From Herminiimonas arsenicoxydans (GTDB taxonomy: Bacteria > Pseudomonadota > Gammaproteobacteria > Burkholderiales > Burkholderiaceae_D), in NCBI GenBank assembly GCA_000026125.1, contig CU207211.1:2232001-2296000 (forward strand): a stretch of DNA of 64,000 nt, in the 5' to 3' direction. A program made the translations under genes and the position numbers. Each line of letters starts with the position of its first letter. Within the stretch, counting starts at the first letter, position 1. This document shows, one piece after another, positions 1 through 10,473 of the stretch. The notes below the pieces were generated by a model, which saw only the letters and a program-made list of their open reading frames with translations, was not told where the DNA came from and did no database searches.

Positions 1-2
1 TG

Positions 3-782
3 CTCAAGACCGTTGAAGGCATGGAATTCCGTCGTATGTTCAGCGGCCCTATGGATGCCAACAACTGTTTTATCGATATCCAGGCCGGTGCCGGCGGTAC
101 CGAAGCGCAGGACTGGGCTTCGATGCTGTTGCGCCAATACCTGCGTTACTGCGAACGCAAAGGCTTCAAGGTTGAGATCCTGGAACAATCCGATGGCGAG
201 GTCGCGGGCATTAAAACAGCCACGCTGAAAGTGGAAGGCGAATACGCCTATGGTCTGTTGCGCACCGAAACCGGCGTACATCGCCTGGTACGCAAATCGC
301 CGTTTGATTCGGCCAATGGACGCCACACCTCTTTCTCCAGCTTGTTTGTCTATCCGGAAGTCGATGATTCGATCGAAATCGACATCAACCCGGCCGACGT
401 GCGCATCGATACCTACCGCGCCTCCGGCGCCGGTGGCCAGCACATTAACAAGACCGATTCCGCAGTCCGTCTGACCCACGGTCCATCCGGCATCGTGGTG
501 CAGTGTCAGAACGATCGATCACAGCATCGCAACAAGGCAGAAGCCTGGGATATGCTGAAAGCCAAGCTGTTCGAACTCGAAATGCGCAACCGCATGAGCG
601 AACAACAAAAGCTGGAAGATTCCAAGACCGACGTGGGTTGGGGTCATCAGATCCGTTCCTACGTGCTCGATCAGTCGCGTATCAAGGATTTGCGCACCAA
701 CTTTGAAACCGGCAATACCAAGGCGGTGCTTGACGGCGATCTGGATGATTTCATTGCCGCATCGCTGAAGCAAGGCGTTTAA
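3..782 (+). CDS. prfB: Peptide chain release factor 2 (C-terminal part)
   Basis: The frame is open from the window edge, so the N-terminus, including any programmed +1 frameshift site, lies outside. RF2 recognises UGA and UAA stop codons and triggers peptidyl-tRNA hydrolysis on the ribosome. The stop-codon-reading tripeptide SPF is visible at 297-305 (in VRKSPFDS), which marks RF2 rather than RF1. The universal GGQ catalytic motif lies at 432-440 within [10 protein letters not shown]. The C-terminal end is complete. lysS follows 76 bp downstream in the same direction, the prfB-lysS pairing common in proteobacteria. Identification is very secure; only the 5' end is missing. Confidence 0.96.
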   Translation, partial: LKTVEGMEFRRMFSGPMDANNCFIDIQAGAGGTEAQDWASMLLRQYLRYCERKGFKVEILEQSDGEVAGIKTATLKVEGEYAYGLLRTETGVHRLVRKSPFDSANGRHTSFSSLFVYPEVDDSIEIDINPADVRIDTYRASGAGGQHINKTDSAVRLTHGPSGIVVQCQNDRSQHRNKAEAWDMLKAKLFELEMRNRMSEQQKLEDSKTDVGWGHQIRSYVLDQSRIKDLRTNFETGNTKAVLDGDLDDFIAASLKQGV

Positions 783-858
783 TTCACCTTCATCCGCCTT
801 CATCAGCACACTTGCCACCGCTTTACTTTTAATTGCATTCACCTCACAGATTGTTTCC

Positions 859-2394
859 ATGACTACGCACAACGACGACGCTGCAGCATCGCTACCGATA
901 GACGAAAACAAAATCATCGCCGAGCGCCGGGCCAAGCTGAGCGCCTTGCGCGAACAAGGCATCGCCTTCCCTAACGACTTCCGCCCACAGCACAAGGCGG
1001 CGGATCTGCAGGAAAAGTACGGCAGCAAGACGCGCGAAGAACTGGAAGCTGAACCTGTCACCGTGGTGCTGGCAGGCCGCATGATGTTGAAACGTGAGGC
1101 GGGTAAAAAAGCTGCATTCGCTACATTGCAGGACGCATCCGGTTCGAAGGCTGACGGCCGCATCCAGATCTATGTAACGCTGAATCTGACCGGCGAAGCG
1201 GCGATGGCTGCACTGCATCACTACGACCTCGGCGATATCCTGGGTGTCAGCGGCACGCTGTTCAAAACCAAGACCGACGAGTTGACGATCAAGGTGTCCG
1301 AACTGCGCCTGATCACAAAATCGCTGCGCCCGCTGCCGGACAAATTCCACGGTCTCGCCGATCAGGAAACCAAATATCGCCAGCGTTACGTCGATCTGAT
1401 CATGAACGAAGACACGCGCCGCACCTTCAAGGCGCGTACTGCCGCGATCTCGTCGATCCGCCGTTTCATGGAAAGGAACGATTTCATGGAAGTGGAAACG
1501 CCGATGCTGCACACGATTCCAGGCGGTGCTGCAGCCAAGCCTTTCACCACCCATCACAATGCGCTCGACATGGAGATGTTCCTGCGTATCGCGCCTGAGC
1601 TGTATCTGAAACGTCTGGTAGTCGGCGGCTTCGATCGCGTGTTCGAGATCAATCGCAACTTCCGCAACGAAGGCGTATCGATCCGTCACAATCCGGAATT
1701 CACGATGATGGAATTCTATGCGGCCTACACCGATTACAAATGGCTGATGGACTTCACCGAAGCCGTGATTCGCCAGGCGGCAATCGATGCGCACGGTACG
1801 GCAACGCTGACCTACGGCGGTCGTGAGCTGGATCTGGCAAAGCCGTTCCACCGTCTGACCATCGTTGGCGCAATCAATAAATTTGCACCGCAATACACGC
1901 ATGAACAATTGCACGATGCCGAATACATCAAGGCGGAATTGAAGAAGTTCGGCGTAAAACCGCACGCACATTCCGGCCTCGGCGCACTGCAGCTGGCATT
2001 GTTTGAAGAAACCGCCGAAGCGCAGCTGTGGGAACCGACTTACATCATCGATTACCCGGTTGAAGTGTCCCCTTTGGCGCGCGCATCGGATACCGTCGCC
2101 GGTATTACCGAGCGTTTCGAGTTGTTCATGGTCGGCCGCGAAATCGCCAATGGCTTCTCCGAATTGAACGATGCAGAAGATCAGGCCGCACGCTTTCAGG
2201 CGCAGGTTGCAGCCAAGGATGCCGGCGATGAAGAAGCAATGTATTACGACGCCGACTACATACGCGCACTGGAATACGGCATGCCTCCAACCGGCGGTTG
2301 TGGCATCGGTATCGATCGTCTGATGATGATCATCACCGACTCGCCGAATATCCGTGACGTACTGCTGTTTCCGCATCTGCGACGCGAAGATTAA
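859..2394 (+). CDS. lysS: Lysyl-tRNA synthetase, class II
   Basis: The 511-residue length is normal for bacterial LysRS-II, which charges tRNA-Lys with lysine in the cytoplasm. An N-terminal OB-fold anticodon-binding domain occupies roughly residues 60-170, followed by the class II catalytic core. Motif 2 is recognisable in [11 protein letters not shown] and [11 protein letters not shown], and motif 3 in [12 protein letters not shown] near the C-terminus. The ATG at 859 starts the conserved frame, though no strong Shine-Dalgarno is visible. The gene follows prfB and ends just before a strong terminator, so the two probably form one unit. Confidence 0.97.
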   Translation: MTTHNDDAAASLPIDENKIIAERRAKLSALREQGIAFPNDFRPQHKAADLQEKYGSKTREELEAEPVTVVLAGRMMLKREAGKKAAFATLQDASGSKADGRIQIYVTLNLTGEAAMAALHHYDLGDILGVSGTLFKTKTDELTIKVSELRLITKSLRPLPDKFHGLADQETKYRQRYVDLIMNEDTRRTFKARTAAISSIRRFMERNDFMEVETPMLHTIPGGAAAKPFTTHHNALDMEMFLRIAPELYLKRLVVGGFDRVFEINRNFRNEGVSIRHNPEFTMMEFYAAYTDYKWLMDFTEAVIRQAAIDAHGTATLTYGGRELDLAKPFHRLTIVGAINKFAPQYTHEQLHDAEYIKAELKKFGVKPHAHSGLGALQLALFEETAEAQLWEPTYIIDYPVEVSPLARASDTVAGITERFELFMVGREIANGFSELNDAEDQAARFQAQVAAKDAGDEEAMYYDADYIRALEYGMPPTGGCGIGIDRLMMIITDSPNIRDVLLFPHLRRED

Positions 2395-2404
2395 GTTGCC
2401 GCAA

Positions 2405-2436
2405 GAAAAAAGGACTGCTCAGGCAGTCCTTTTTTT
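2405..2436 (+). terminator. Rho-independent terminator after lysS
   Basis: The stem AGGACTGC / GCAGTCCT with loop TCAG is followed by seven T. It lies 17 bp after the lysS stop and ends the prfB-lysS unit. Confidence 0.9.
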
Positions 2437-2579
2437 ATGGCAACTAATCAAGGCTTACACTACTCCCAGTTACATCAGCTTACATCTGACACAGGTTTGC
2501 GCTTTTTATTTGAGCAAGAGAGCGCAATACTTTACCCACATCAATACAACCGTGGAATTATCCACATCAGGAGTAAGTT

Positions 2580-3260
2580 ATGGAAACCAAGAATAATTCA
2601 AACCGCATTCATCCACTTGTTGCCGCAGCCGCTATCGGCGTCCTGCTGGTCAGCCTGGTAGGTGTTGCCGCCATGACCGGAATGTTGCCGAACTCAAATA
2701 GCGCCAGCGCACAAAAAGAAGCGATTGCAGCCCTCGACAAAGAGGCGGCTGAAAAGGCGGCGGAAGCAAAAGCTGCCGAAGAACGTGCAAACGAAGCACG
2801 GATGGCGGCACAAAAAACAGAGGATGAAAAAGCCCGCCAGGCACGCTTGAAAGAAGAGGATCGCCGCATTGCGGAGCGCGCCAAGGCACGCGAATCAGCG
2901 CCGAGCAAGGTAGCACAGGCGCAAGTCTGTTACGACTGCGGCCGCGTGGAATCAGTGCGCTCGGTACAAACAGCGGCCAAGCCTAGCGGCGTCGGCGTAG
3001 TAGGCGGTGCGGTTGTGGGTGGTTTGCTGGGCAACCAGATAGGCAATGGCAGCGGTCGCAGTCTGGCGACAGTAGCCGGCGCGGTCGGCGGCGGCTTTGC
3101 CGGCAATGAAATCGAAAAACGTACGCGTACTGCAATGACGTATGAAGTACGTGTGCGCATGGAAGATGGCAAGATCCGCACCTTCCCTTACGACAACCAA
3201 CCGAACTGGAGTGCCGGCGACCGTGTTCGCGTAGTCGATGGCTATTTACGCGCACGCTGA
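2580..3260 (+). CDS. Membrane-anchored coiled-coil protein with glycine-zipper 2TM domain
   Basis: A 226-residue envelope protein. Residues about 12-34 form a single hydrophobic signal-anchor. Residues about 42-105 are an Ala/Glu/Lys/Arg-rich coiled coil, followed by a CYDCG motif. A glycine-zipper segment (GVGVVGGAVVGGLLG and a second GAVGGGFAG) occupies about 137-178, and a small beta-rich tail resembling SlyB/17-kDa-antigen family C-termini follows. Such proteins sit in the periplasm or outer membrane and help keep the envelope intact; the exact role here is unknown. It starts just downstream of the lysS terminator and has its own terminator, so it is probably monocistronic. Confidence 0.85.
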   Translation: METKNNSNRIHPLVAAAAIGVLLVSLVGVAAMTGMLPNSNSASAQKEAIAALDKEAAEKAAEAKAAEERANEARMAAQKTEDEKARQARLKEEDRRIAERAKARESAPSKVAQAQVCYDCGRVESVRSVQTAAKPSGVGVVGGAVVGGLLGNQIGNGSGRSLATVAGAVGGGFAGNEIEKRTRTAMTYEVRVRMEDGKIRTFPYDNQPNWSAGDRVRVVDGYLRAR

Positions 3261-3276
3261 TCCAGGCAAGCAAAAC

Positions 3277-3310
3277 AAAAAAGAGCGACCGATGGTCGCT
3301 CTTTTTTTTG
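3277..3310. terminator. Bidirectional terminator between glycine-zipper gene and isc operon
   Basis: The stem AAGAGCGACC / GGTCGCTCTT is flanked by an A-run on the left and a T-run on the right. It can terminate the rightward glycine-zipper gene and the leftward isc operon, whose last gene ends at 3367. Confidence 0.88.
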
Positions 3311-3366
3311 TCTGATCACTGCGCTGATTCGTGCTCAAGCCTGAGCTGAAAAGCGCTGCGTCAGTT

Positions 3367-3561
3367 TTATTGCGCTTCTTCTATCCATGCCATCTGAATC
3401 GCTTCGAGAATTTTCTCGCCCGAATGCGCAGGCAAGTCATCAAAATCTTCCAGCTCGCACACCCACTTGTGCAGATCTGTGAAACGTATCGTCAAGGGAT
3501 CGATATCCGGAAATTTATCATGCAGTTCTTCCGCAATGCGGATCGTGTCTGTCCATTTCAT
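3367..3561 (-). CDS. iscX: IscX, small acidic Fe-S assembly protein
   Basis: The last gene of the isc operon. The 64-residue product [20 protein letters not shown]... matches the compact acidic IscX/YfhJ family. IscX binds IscS and iron and tunes cysteine desulfurase activity. The start at 3561 is supported by a GGAG seven bases upstream; a longer in-frame reading extends into fdx and is not credible. It lies 11 bp after fdx. Confidence 0.93.
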   Translation of the reverse strand: MKWTDTIRIAEELHDKFPDIDPLTIRFTDLHKWVCELEDFDDLPAHSGEKILEAIQMAWIEEAQ

Positions 3562-3572
3562 CGCAAGGCTCC

Positions 3573-3911
3573 TTAGTGATTTTCGCTGGCGTGATTGATC
3601 GTGTAACGTGGAATCTCCACCACCAGATCTTCGTCCGCCACTATCGCCTGGCATGACAGCCGCGATGCCGCTTCCAGCCCCCATGCCTTGTCCAGCAAAT
3701 CCTCTTCCTTCTCTTCCGCTTCATTGAGCGAACTGAAACCTTCGCGCACAATCACGTGACAGGTGGTGCATGCGCAGGATTTTTCGCACGCGTGTTCGAT
3801 ATCGATATCGTTTTCCAGCAGGACGTCGCATATCGATTTACCCGCAGGCGCATCAATCACAGCGCCATCCGGACACAAGGCATGATGGGGAAGAACAACA
3901 ATTTGCGGCAC
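3573..3911 (-). CDS. fdx: ISC-type [2Fe-2S] ferredoxin
   Basis: The 112-residue adrenodoxin-type ferredoxin supplies electrons for Fe-S cluster assembly on IscU. The cluster ligands are visible as C42, C48 and C51 (C-x5-C-x2-C in [10 protein letters not shown]) plus C87 in the SRLSCQ segment. It sits between hscA and iscX in the standard isc order. Identification is secure. Confidence 0.95.
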   Translation of the reverse strand: MPQIVVLPHHALCPDGAVIDAPAGKSICDVLLENDIDIEHACEKSCACTTCHVIVREGFSSLNEAEEKEEDLLDKAWGLEAASRLSCQAIVADEDLVVEIPRYTINHASENH

Positions 3912-4019
3912 TTGGTTACCTCGAAAGTTTAAATGTTATTGCCCTGAAAAATCACTCAGGCTGTAGTACATATGTTTGCTGCCAGCAGTCTTGCGCCATA
4001 ACAGGCACAAAACGATACA

Positions 4020-5882
4020 TCAAATTTCATCCAGTTTCTTGCCGGACAGCGCAGACCGCACGCTTCTATCCATTCTACGCGCGGCAAATTCCTCCGTGCC
4101 GTGCGCCAATGCATCGACTGCAGCCTTGATGGCCAGATGATCGGTGCCGCTACCAGCCTGCCTGACGCTATCCAGCAGCGCGACGATATCCTCGCGTTCA
4201 TTATCCGACAGCAAGCTCGCATCCGCATCCAGCGCCGACTGTGTTGCCAGCACGATGCGTTCTGCCTCCACCTGCTCCTCGCGCAATGCGCGTGCAGCCA
4301 TATCGACATCAGCCGACTTGAAGGAATCCTGCAACATCTGCGCAATCTGATCGTCGGCCAAACCATAAGATGGCTTGACGCTGATCGACGCTTCCACACC
4401 CGAGCGCAGCTCGCGCGCAGAGACAGAGAGCAAACCGTCCGCATCGACCTGATAGGTCACGCGTATGCGTGCAGCACCAGCCGCCATAGGCGGAATGCCG
4501 CGCAATTCGAATTTTGCCAGCGAGCGGCAATCCGTTACCAGCTCGCGCTCACCCTGCACAATGTGCACCGCAAGCGCCGTCTGGCCATCCTTGAAGGTGG
4601 TGAATTCCTGCGCGCGTGCGCAGGGAATTGTCGAATTGCGCGGGATGACTTTTTCCACCAGACCGCCCATTGTCTCGATACCCAGCGACAATGGAATCAC
4701 GTCCAGCAACAGCCAGTCATCGCCGGCAGCGCGATTGCCTGCCAACAAGTTGGCCTGCACCGCAGCGCCCAGCGCCACTACTTTATCGGGATCGATATTC
4801 GCCAATGGCGTCGACTGGAAAAAATCACCGACTGCCTTGCGGATGTGCGGCATGCGCGTGGCGCCGCCTACCATCACCACCCCATCCACATCATCCACGC
4901 TCAAGCCAGCGTCGCGCAGTGCCTTTTTGGTTGGCGTAATGGTCTTGGTCACCAGATGTTGCGTCATCTGGATAAAATCTGCCGCGGTCACGGTGACATG
5001 GACTTCTTCGCCGGAAGTCAATACGGCATCGATCAGCGTCTCCGATTTCGACGACAGCAGTTCTTTCGCTTCGCGCGCCTTGACCATCAGCACACTGGTA
5101 TCTATCTCGGAGAGCGGAGCCAGTCCGGCTTGCTCGATGATCCAGCAGAACAGGCGATGATCGAAATCGTCGCCGCCCAGAGCCGAATCGCCGCCGGTAG
5201 ACAATACTTCAAATACGCCCTTGGTCAGTTTCAGGATAGAGACATCGAAGGTGCCGCCGCCCAGGTCGTAGACGGCGAACACGCCTTCCGATCCATTGTC
5301 CAGGCCGTAGGCGATTGCCGCCGCCGTCGGCTCGTTGAGCAAACGCAGCACGTTCAGGCCTGCGAGTTTGGCCGCATCCTTGGTTGCCTGGCGCTGCGCA
5401 TCGTCAAAGTATGCCGGCACGGTAATCACGGCACCGACCAGATCGTCGCCCAGCGCATCTTCAGCCTGCTGGCGCAAGGTGGCGAGAATTTCTGCCGATA
5501 CTTCCACCGGGCTTTTTACGCCGGCGACAGTTTTCAGCTGCACCATGCCGGGCGTATCGAGAAAATCGTAAGGCAGGTTTTCCGCATACGCGATATCTTT
5601 CAAGCCGCGTCCCATGAAGCGCTTGACGGAAACGATCGTATTCTTCGGATCCGTATTTTGCGCGGCCTGCGCCTTGTAACCGATATGCGCACTGCCATTT
5701 TTCAGATAATGCACAACCGACGGCAATAGCGAACGCCCTTCTTCATCGGTCAATATTTCGGGAATGCTGTTGCGTACCGTTGCCACCAGCGAATTGGTGG
5801 TGCCGAGATCGATACCGACCGCCAGTCTATGCTGATGCGGTGCAGTGGACATGCCGGGTTCGGCGATTTGAAGAAGAGCCAT
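4020..5882 (-). CDS. hscA: HscA, Hsp70-type chaperone for Fe-S transfer
   Basis: The 620-residue Hsp70 paralogue begins [10 protein letters not shown] like other HscA proteins, which supports the start at 5882. Its ATPase domain has GIDLGTTNS near residue 24 and the adenosine motif [10 protein letters not shown], followed by the substrate-binding domain and helical lid. With HscB it binds the LPPVK peptide of IscU and drives cluster release. It lies in canonical order between hscB and fdx. Confidence 0.97.
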   Translation of the reverse strand: MALLQIAEPGMSTAPHQHRLAVGIDLGTTNSLVATVRNSIPEILTDEEGRSLLPSVVHYLKNGSAHIGYKAQAAQNTDPKNTIVSVKRFMGRGLKDIAYAENLPYDFLDTPGMVQLKTVAGVKSPVEVSAEILATLRQQAEDALGDDLVGAVITVPAYFDDAQRQATKDAAKLAGLNVLRLLNEPTAAAIAYGLDNGSEGVFAVYDLGGGTFDVSILKLTKGVFEVLSTGGDSALGGDDFDHRLFCWIIEQAGLAPLSEIDTSVLMVKAREAKELLSSKSETLIDAVLTSGEEVHVTVTAADFIQMTQHLVTKTITPTKKALRDAGLSVDDVDGVVMVGGATRMPHIRKAVGDFFQSTPLANIDPDKVVALGAAVQANLLAGNRAAGDDWLLLDVIPLSLGIETMGGLVEKVIPRNSTIPCARAQEFTTFKDGQTALAVHIVQGERELVTDCRSLAKFELRGIPPMAAGAARIRVTYQVDADGLLSVSARELRSGVEASISVKPSYGLADDQIAQMLQDSFKSADVDMAARALREEQVEAERIVLATQSALDADASLLSDNEREDIVALLDSVRQAGSGTDHLAIKAAVDALAHGTEEFAARRMDRSVRSALSGKKLDEI

Positions 5883-5910
5883 ATTCGTTTGTAACTTATC
5901 TCAAGTAAAT

Positions 5911-5937
5911 CGTTGCCATTTTTCATGCATGGCAACG
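5911..5937. repeat. Inverted repeat between hscB and hscA
   Basis: The 9 bp arms CGTTGCCAT and ATGGCAACG are separated by 9 bases, in the 110 bp hscB-hscA gap. There is no T-run on the operon strand, so it looks like an RNA processing or stabilising hairpin rather than a terminator. Its function is inferred only. Confidence 0.45.
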
Positions 5938-5992
5938 CTCATAGTCTGTGCATGATCACACCCGGATGCCGCAGTTTACAGCACGTCTCTCG

Positions 5993-6508
5993 CTAGTCCG
6001 GCAGCACATCCAGCGCATGTGACACCTCAGCGGAAAATTTTTCCAGAAACATCAGTTGCCGCACCAGGCCGGCAGCACCGGCAAAATCATCGCCATCCAG
6101 CAGTACGCCGATTTCTTCCAGGCTGGTCTTGCGTGCAGTACGGATGGCCGTATCCAGCGCTTCCAGCTCATCTCTATTCTTTCGGGCGCGCGCATCGTCG
6201 AGCGCTTCGCGCCATTCCATCTGCTGCATCAGGAATGCCAGCGGCATCGCCGTATTGGATTCGACTTGCAGATCAACACCGTTCAGTTCGCATAGGTAAG
6301 CAGCACGCTTGAACGGATTTTTCAGTGTCGTGTATGCCTCATTCGCGCGCGTGGCCCATTGCATGGCGACCCGCTTCTCTGCGTCCGGCGCACTGGCAAA
6401 CTTGTCCGGGTGTACCTGATTCTGGACCTCGTGATAAGCCTGGTCGAGCGCACGTGCATCGATTGAAAAACGTTGCGGCAACTGAAAAAGATCAAAGTGA
6501 TTTTGCAT
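5993..6508 (-). CDS. hscB: HscB, J-domain co-chaperone
   Basis: The 171-residue form starting MQNHFDLFQLPQ matches the usual HscB length. An upstream in-frame ATG at 6556 would add 16 non-conserved residues and has no clear ribosome site, so 6508 was chosen. The J-domain HPD motif is present in QVHPDKF, followed by the C-terminal three-helix IscU-binding bundle. It delivers IscU to HscA and stimulates its ATPase. The gene is part of the leftward isc operon. Confidence 0.93.
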   Translation of the reverse strand: MQNHFDLFQLPQRFSIDARALDQAYHEVQNQVHPDKFASAPDAEKRVAMQWATRANEAYTTLKNPFKRAAYLCELNGVDLQVESNTAMPLAFLMQQMEWREALDDARARKNRDELEALDTAIRTARKTSLEEIGVLLDGDDFAGAAGLVRQLMFLEKFSAEVSHALDVLPD

Positions 6509-6662
6509 ACTTGGGCTATCCGTCTGCCATTTTTTTGGCTGCTGTGCAGACGTCATCGCTGCTGGATGTTCGGTGTATCAAATAAAAGAGCCTGCACAAT
6601 TTCGACAGGCTCAATCGGGACATCAATTCTGCTGCCAGCCATTCAGGCCCTGCAGGTATGCG

Positions 6663-6986
6663 TCAAATACGGAAACTCTCACCGCAACCGCATTCGTCCT
6701 TGACGTTGGGGTTGTGGAACTTGAAACCTTCATTCAAGCCTTCGCGTGCGAAATCGAGCTCGGTGCCATCGATATACGGCAGACTTTTCGGATCGACGAA
6801 TACCTTGACGCCATGCGATTCGAACACGCTGTCTTCGCTCGCACTTTCGTCCACATATTCCAGCTTGTAGGCCAGGCCGGAACAACCGGTCGTGCGCACG
6901 CCGAAGCGCAGGCCTATGCCCTTGCCGCGCCGTTCCATATAGCGGTTGATATGTTTCGCCGCTTTTTCAGTCAGTGTAATAGCCAT
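6663..6986 (-). CDS. iscA: IscA, A-type Fe-S carrier
   Basis: The 107-residue A-type carrier has the three expected cysteines: C35 in TTGCSG and C99/C101 in the C-terminal CGCG motif. It accepts iron or [2Fe-2S] clusters and hands them to target proteins. The ATG at 6986 begins [10 protein letters not shown], the normal family start. It lies between iscU and hscB. Confidence 0.96.
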   Translation of the reverse strand: MAITLTEKAAKHINRYMERRGKGIGLRFGVRTTGCSGLAYKLEYVDESASEDSVFESHGVKVFVDPKSLPYIDGTELDFAREGLNEGFKFHNPNVKDECGCGESFRI

Positions 6987-7054
6987 AGTCTTCGCTTAAA
7001 CAGATAGTCGTTGAAACACGCAGCCCTGTTGCATGCTGCACGAAGCAAACAAAC

Positions 7055-7459
7055 TCAAACTGCTTTTTCAGCTTCCGCCACGCCATGCTTGGTTTTGTAA
7101 TCCAGCACGGCTGCCTTGATCGCATCTTCTGCCAGAATCGAGCAGTGAATTTTCACCGGCGGCAAAGCCAGCTCTTCGGCAATTTGCGTATTCTTGATCG
7201 ACAGCGCCTGATCCAGCGTCTTGCCCTTGACCCATTCAGTCACCAGCGAAGACGATGCAATCGCCGAACCGCAACCGTAGGTTTTGAATTTTGCATCCTC
7301 GATCACGCCATCGGCGCCGACCTTGATCTGCAATTTCATCACGTCGCCGCAAGCCGGCGCACCGACCATGCCGGTACCGATTGTTTCATCACCCTTGTCA
7401 AACGCGCCTACGTTGCGCGGATTTTCGTAGTGATCGAGAACTTTGTCTGAGTAAGCCAT
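7055..7459 (-). CDS. iscU: IscU, Fe-S cluster scaffold
   Basis: The 134-residue scaffold protein begins MAYSDKVLDHYENPRNVG. Cluster ligands C37, D39, C63, H105 and C106 are all present, and so is the HscA recognition peptide LPPVK (about 99-103). It builds [2Fe-2S] clusters with sulfur from IscS. Sequence and position are fully standard. Confidence 0.98.
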   Translation of the reverse strand: MAYSDKVLDHYENPRNVGAFDKGDETIGTGMVGAPACGDVMKLQIKVGADGVIEDAKFKTYGCGSAIASSSLVTEWVKGKTLDQALSIKNTQIAEELALPPVKIHCSILAEDAIKAAVLDYKTKHGVAEAEKAV

Positions 7460-7517
7460 TTTGATACTCCTTGTTAAGCCTTCTTCCTGCTGCCCAGCAA
7501 CAGGAACGAGAACGATA

Positions 7518-8771
7518 TTAGTGCGCTGCCCATTGGATCGTGCTGATATCGATCCCGTCTTTATACATATCCCACAGCGGCGACAACTCGCGCAGCTTGG
7601 CGACTTTTTCCTTGATCAGCTTGATCGTGAAATCCACGTCCTCTTCCGTCGTGAAGCGACCGAAAGTAAAGCGAATCGAGCTGTGCGCCAATTCATCGCT
7701 GCGACCCAGCGCTCTCAATACATAAGATGGTTCCAGACTGGCCGAAGTACAAGCCGAACCTGAAGAAACAGCCAGATCCTTGATCGCCATGATCAGCGAC
7801 TCGCCTTCAACATAGTTGAAGCTGACGTTCAGGTTGTGCGGTACGCGGTGATCCATATCGCCGTTGATATAGACCTCTTCCATATCCATCAGGCCTTTGG
7901 CCAGACGATCACGCAATGCGGTGATGCGAACGATTTCTTCGTCCATTTCTTCACGCGCGATGCGGAAGGCTTCGCCCATGCCGACGATCTGATGCGTTGC
8001 CAGCGTGCCGGAACGCAAGCCGCGCTCATGGCCACCACCGTGCATTTGCGCTTCGATACGGATGCGCGGTTTGCGGCGCACATACAAGGCGCCTATGCCT
8101 TTCGGGCCGTAGGTTTTGTGCGCGGTAAATGTCATCAGGTCGACTTTGGATTTTTCCAGATCGATCTTCACTTTGCCGGTTGCCTGCGCAGCATCGCAAT
8201 GGAAAATGATGCCCTTGCTGCGGCACAATTCACCGATTTCGTCGATAGGCTGAATCACCCCGATTTCATTGTTGACCAGCATGACCGACACCAGAATCGT
8301 GTCTGGGCGAATTGCTTCAGCCAATTGCTCGATCGTGATCAAGCCATTGTCTTGCGGCTGCAGATACGTTGCTTCAAAACCCTGGCGCTCCAGTTCACGC
8401 ACGGTATCCAGCACGGCCTTGTGCTCAGTCTTCACCGTAATGATGTGCTTGCCCTTGGTCTTATAGAATTGCGCAGCGCCTTTGAGCGCCAGGTTGTTGC
8501 CTTCAGTCGCGCCGGAAGTCCAGATGATTTCGCGCGGATCGGCATTGACCAGCTTGGCAACCTGTTCACGTGCATCTTCTACCGCTTTTTCCGCCGTCCA
8601 GCCATACATATGGCTGCGCGATGCAGGATTACCGAACTGCTCGCGCAGGTACGGAATCATCTTGTCGGCAACCCGTGGATCGATAGGCGTCGTCGCCGAG
8701 TAATCCATGTAAATTGGAAAGTGCGGCGCCTTGATCGTATCAAGCAGACTTTTATCTAACGGGGCATTCAT
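7518..8771 (-). CDS. iscS: IscS cysteine desulfurase
   Basis: The PLP enzyme converts cysteine to alanine and a protein persulfide that feeds Fe-S clusters and thio-modified tRNA. The 417 residues include the PLP-binding lysine K219 ([10 protein letters not shown]) and the active-site loop cysteine C341 in [14 protein letters not shown]. It has about 13 extra N-terminal residues compared with E. coli IscS. The second gene of the operon, it lies 17 bp after iscR. Confidence 0.98.
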   Translation of the reverse strand: MNAPLDKSLLDTIKAPHFPIYMDYSATTPIDPRVADKMIPYLREQFGNPASRSHMYGWTAEKAVEDAREQVAKLVNADPREIIWTSGATEGNNLALKGAAQFYKTKGKHIITVKTEHKAVLDTVRELERQGFEATYLQPQDNGLITIEQLAEAIRPDTILVSVMLVNNEIGVIQPIDEIGELCRSKGIIFHCDAAQATGKVKIDLEKSKVDLMTFTAHKTYGPKGIGALYVRRKPRIRIEAQMHGGGHERGLRSGTLATHQIVGMGEAFRIAREEMDEEIVRITALRDRLAKGLMDMEEVYINGDMDHRVPHNLNVSFNYVEGESLIMAIKDLAVSSGSACTSASLEPSYVLRALGRSDELAHSSIRFTFGRFTTEEDVDFTIKLIKEKVAKLRELSPLWDMYKDGIDISTIQWAAH

Positions 8772-8788
8772 TTTTTAAACTCCAATAA

Positions 8789-9262
8789 TCAAACGGCGGC
8801 GTGATTACGATGGACAACCACCACGCATTGCTCGGAAACCTTTTGTTTTTGCTGGTCAACCAAATCTTTTAAAGAGACTGAATCGAGATAATCCACCATT
8901 TTCGCATTCAATGTTGCCCACAGGTCATGCGTCATGCAACGACCGCCATGTTCATGCTCAGGGCTGTGGCAATTTTCCTTGCCGCCGCACTGTGTGGCAT
9001 CCAGGGGTTCATCAACTGCAATAATAATGTCGGCCACCGTCACATCTTCAGCCCGACGTGCCAGGTTATAGCCACCGCCCGGCCCGCGTACCGACTCCAC
9101 GATTTCATGGCGACGCAACTTGCCGAACAACTGCTCAAGATACGACAGGGAAATTTCCTGCCGCTGACTGATACCAGCGAGCGTGACAGGACCATTGTCC
9201 TGGCGCAATGCCAAGTCAATCATTGCTGTCACGGCAAAGCGGCCTTTAGTCGTCAATCGCAT
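8789..9262 (-). CDS. iscR: IscR, Rrf2-family Fe-S sensing regulator
   Basis: The 157-residue regulator represses its own operon when it holds a [2Fe-2S] cluster. The winged helix-turn-helix occupies about residues 1-65 (MRLTTKGRFAVTAMIDLAL). Cluster ligands are C92, C98, C109 and H112. The gap between the second and third cysteine is five residues longer than in E. coli IscR and contains an EHEH run. It is the first gene of the operon, with a candidate IscR operator about 40 bp upstream. Confidence 0.96.
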   Translation of the reverse strand: MRLTTKGRFAVTAMIDLALRQDNGPVTLAGISQRQEISLSYLEQLFGKLRRHEIVESVRGPGGGYNLARRAEDVTVADIIIAVDEPLDATQCGGKENCHSPEHEHGGRCMTHDLWATLNAKMVDYLDSVSLKDLVDQQKQKVSEQCVVVVHRNHAAV

Positions 9263-9302
9263 GAAACGCTGCCTCCAGAACCAACCGGGTGGAATAACCC
9301 GA

Positions 9303-9327
9303 GTTGTTGATCAATTTGGTCAAGTAT
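9303..9327 (-). promoter_or_regulatory. Candidate type 1 IscR-binding site upstream of iscR
   Basis: Read on the minus strand, ATACTTGACC followed by AAATTGATCAAC resembles the type 1 IscR box (consensus ATASTTGAC..). It overlaps a TTGACC -35-like element about 45-65 bp before the iscR start. Autorepression of isc through such a site is established in enterobacteria; here it is inferred from sequence and position. Confidence 0.6.
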
Positions 9328-9744
9328 AACAAATTTGACCGAATCTGTCAGATAGTGCTTACCGCAACCCGCATTGACCCGGCGCACAAAGCACACGCCA
9401 TATCTCAATATTTCATTTTATTGGGAAGCTGTCTCATCAGCCTTGACCAGCGTCACCAAGACGAATATTTTTCGCCCGCAGAATAATTGCCGCAAAGGCA
9501 ACAGCTGCAACCCGAGTCCAATAGGCTCGCCTCAATCCGTACCTGCCGCAGCAATAAATTTGAGCGATTGCTCAATCAATTAAATGGATCGGAACACGAC
9601 GATGGAACTCGGGAAGAGAGGCAAATAAAAAATCGGCAAAACACAAAACCATTGCACACCCATGAGACAAACTATGTTTGAGCGAACATTCAATTTATAA
9701 TGGCGTCCTCGTTAATTGACTGAAACTTCGTTTCTCTTATCGTA
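9328..9744. other. Intergenic region between iscR and the TetR gene
   Basis: A divergent intergenic stretch with no convincing gene; short open frames on the + strand lack ribosome sites and family character. A TATAAT hexamer at 9696-9701 is a plausible -10 box for the rightward TetR gene. Nothing else was recognised. Confidence 0.5.
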
Positions 9745-10473
9745 ATGGCCACACGCATTTCCAAGACCCCGCAGTCTCCCACCCAAAAAGCCGATAAAAA
9801 ACGGATCGAAGTTCTCAAGGCCGCAGGTAAATGCTTCCGCAAAACCGGCTTTCATCAAACCTCCATGCAGCAAATTTGCGCCGAAACCGGCCTCGGCCCG
9901 GGTGCCGTCTATCGTTATTTCACAGGCAAGGAAGCCATCATTGAAGCGATGGTGGAAGAAGAACGGCGGCAAGCGCGCGCCATGCTATTGCAAATGCGCG
10001 ATGCCGCATCCATACAACAGGCATTGAGTACAGCCACGCGGCTATTTGCCGAACGCTATCGCGCCGGCAGTGACGCCAGCCTGATGACGGAAGTCTATGC
10101 GGAAGGCATGCGCAGCAAGCGCGTAGGCACAGTGCTGCGCAAGATAGAGGCGGAATGGATCATGGGCTTGAGCAATCTGTTACGCATCGCGCAAGCGCGT
10201 GGACAGATTGACGCGTCGCTGGATGCGGCGCAAACAGCGCTGTTCCTGACGGGAATGTGGGATGGCATGGTGATCCGCCAGCATTTTCATGCGCACGACG
10301 ATCCGCAGGCGTTACCAATTTTTTTTGAAACAATGATTGCGCGACTGCTGGCAAAAGACAACAAGGTCGCCGGCAAACCGCTCACCACACCACCGCTGGA
10401 AAATTCACTGTTTGCCGAGGAACTGAAAAAGCGTGCCGAGTCTGAAGATTTGCGTCAGCTCAGCCTGATTTAA
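9745..10473 (+). CDS. TetR/AcrR-family transcriptional regulator
   Basis: A 242-residue one-component regulator. The N-terminal helix-turn-helix (about residues 20-66: KRIEVLKAAGKCFRKTGF, then QQICAETGLGPGAVYRYF) is typical TetR. The remaining residues form the helical ligand-binding and dimer domain. The ligand and target genes cannot be told from sequence. No partner gene lies beside it in the same direction; it converges with the next gene, overlapping it by 4 bp. Confidence 0.88.
   Translation: MATRISKTPQSPTQKADKKRIEVLKAAGKCFRKTGFHQTSMQQICAETGLGPGAVYRYFTGKEAIIEAMVEEERRQARAMLLQMRDAASIQQALSTATRLFAERYRAGSDASLMTEVYAEGMRSKRVGTVLRKIEAEWIMGLSNLLRIAQARGQIDASLDAAQTALFLTGMWDGMVIRQHFHAHDDPQALPIFFETMIARLLAKDNKVAGKPLTTPPLENSLFAEELKKRAESEDLRQLSLI

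Noticed and set aside
892-2376. A 494-codon open frame antisense to lysS
   Set aside because: Fully overlaps lysS on the opposite strand, has no family character, and reflects codon bias.
4101-5729. A 542-codon open frame antisense to hscA
   Set aside because: hscA is unmistakable; the antisense translation is rich in His/Gln/Arg without domains.
7836-8759. A 307-codon open frame antisense to iscS
   Set aside because: Shadow of a conserved gene, with no ribosome site or family motif.
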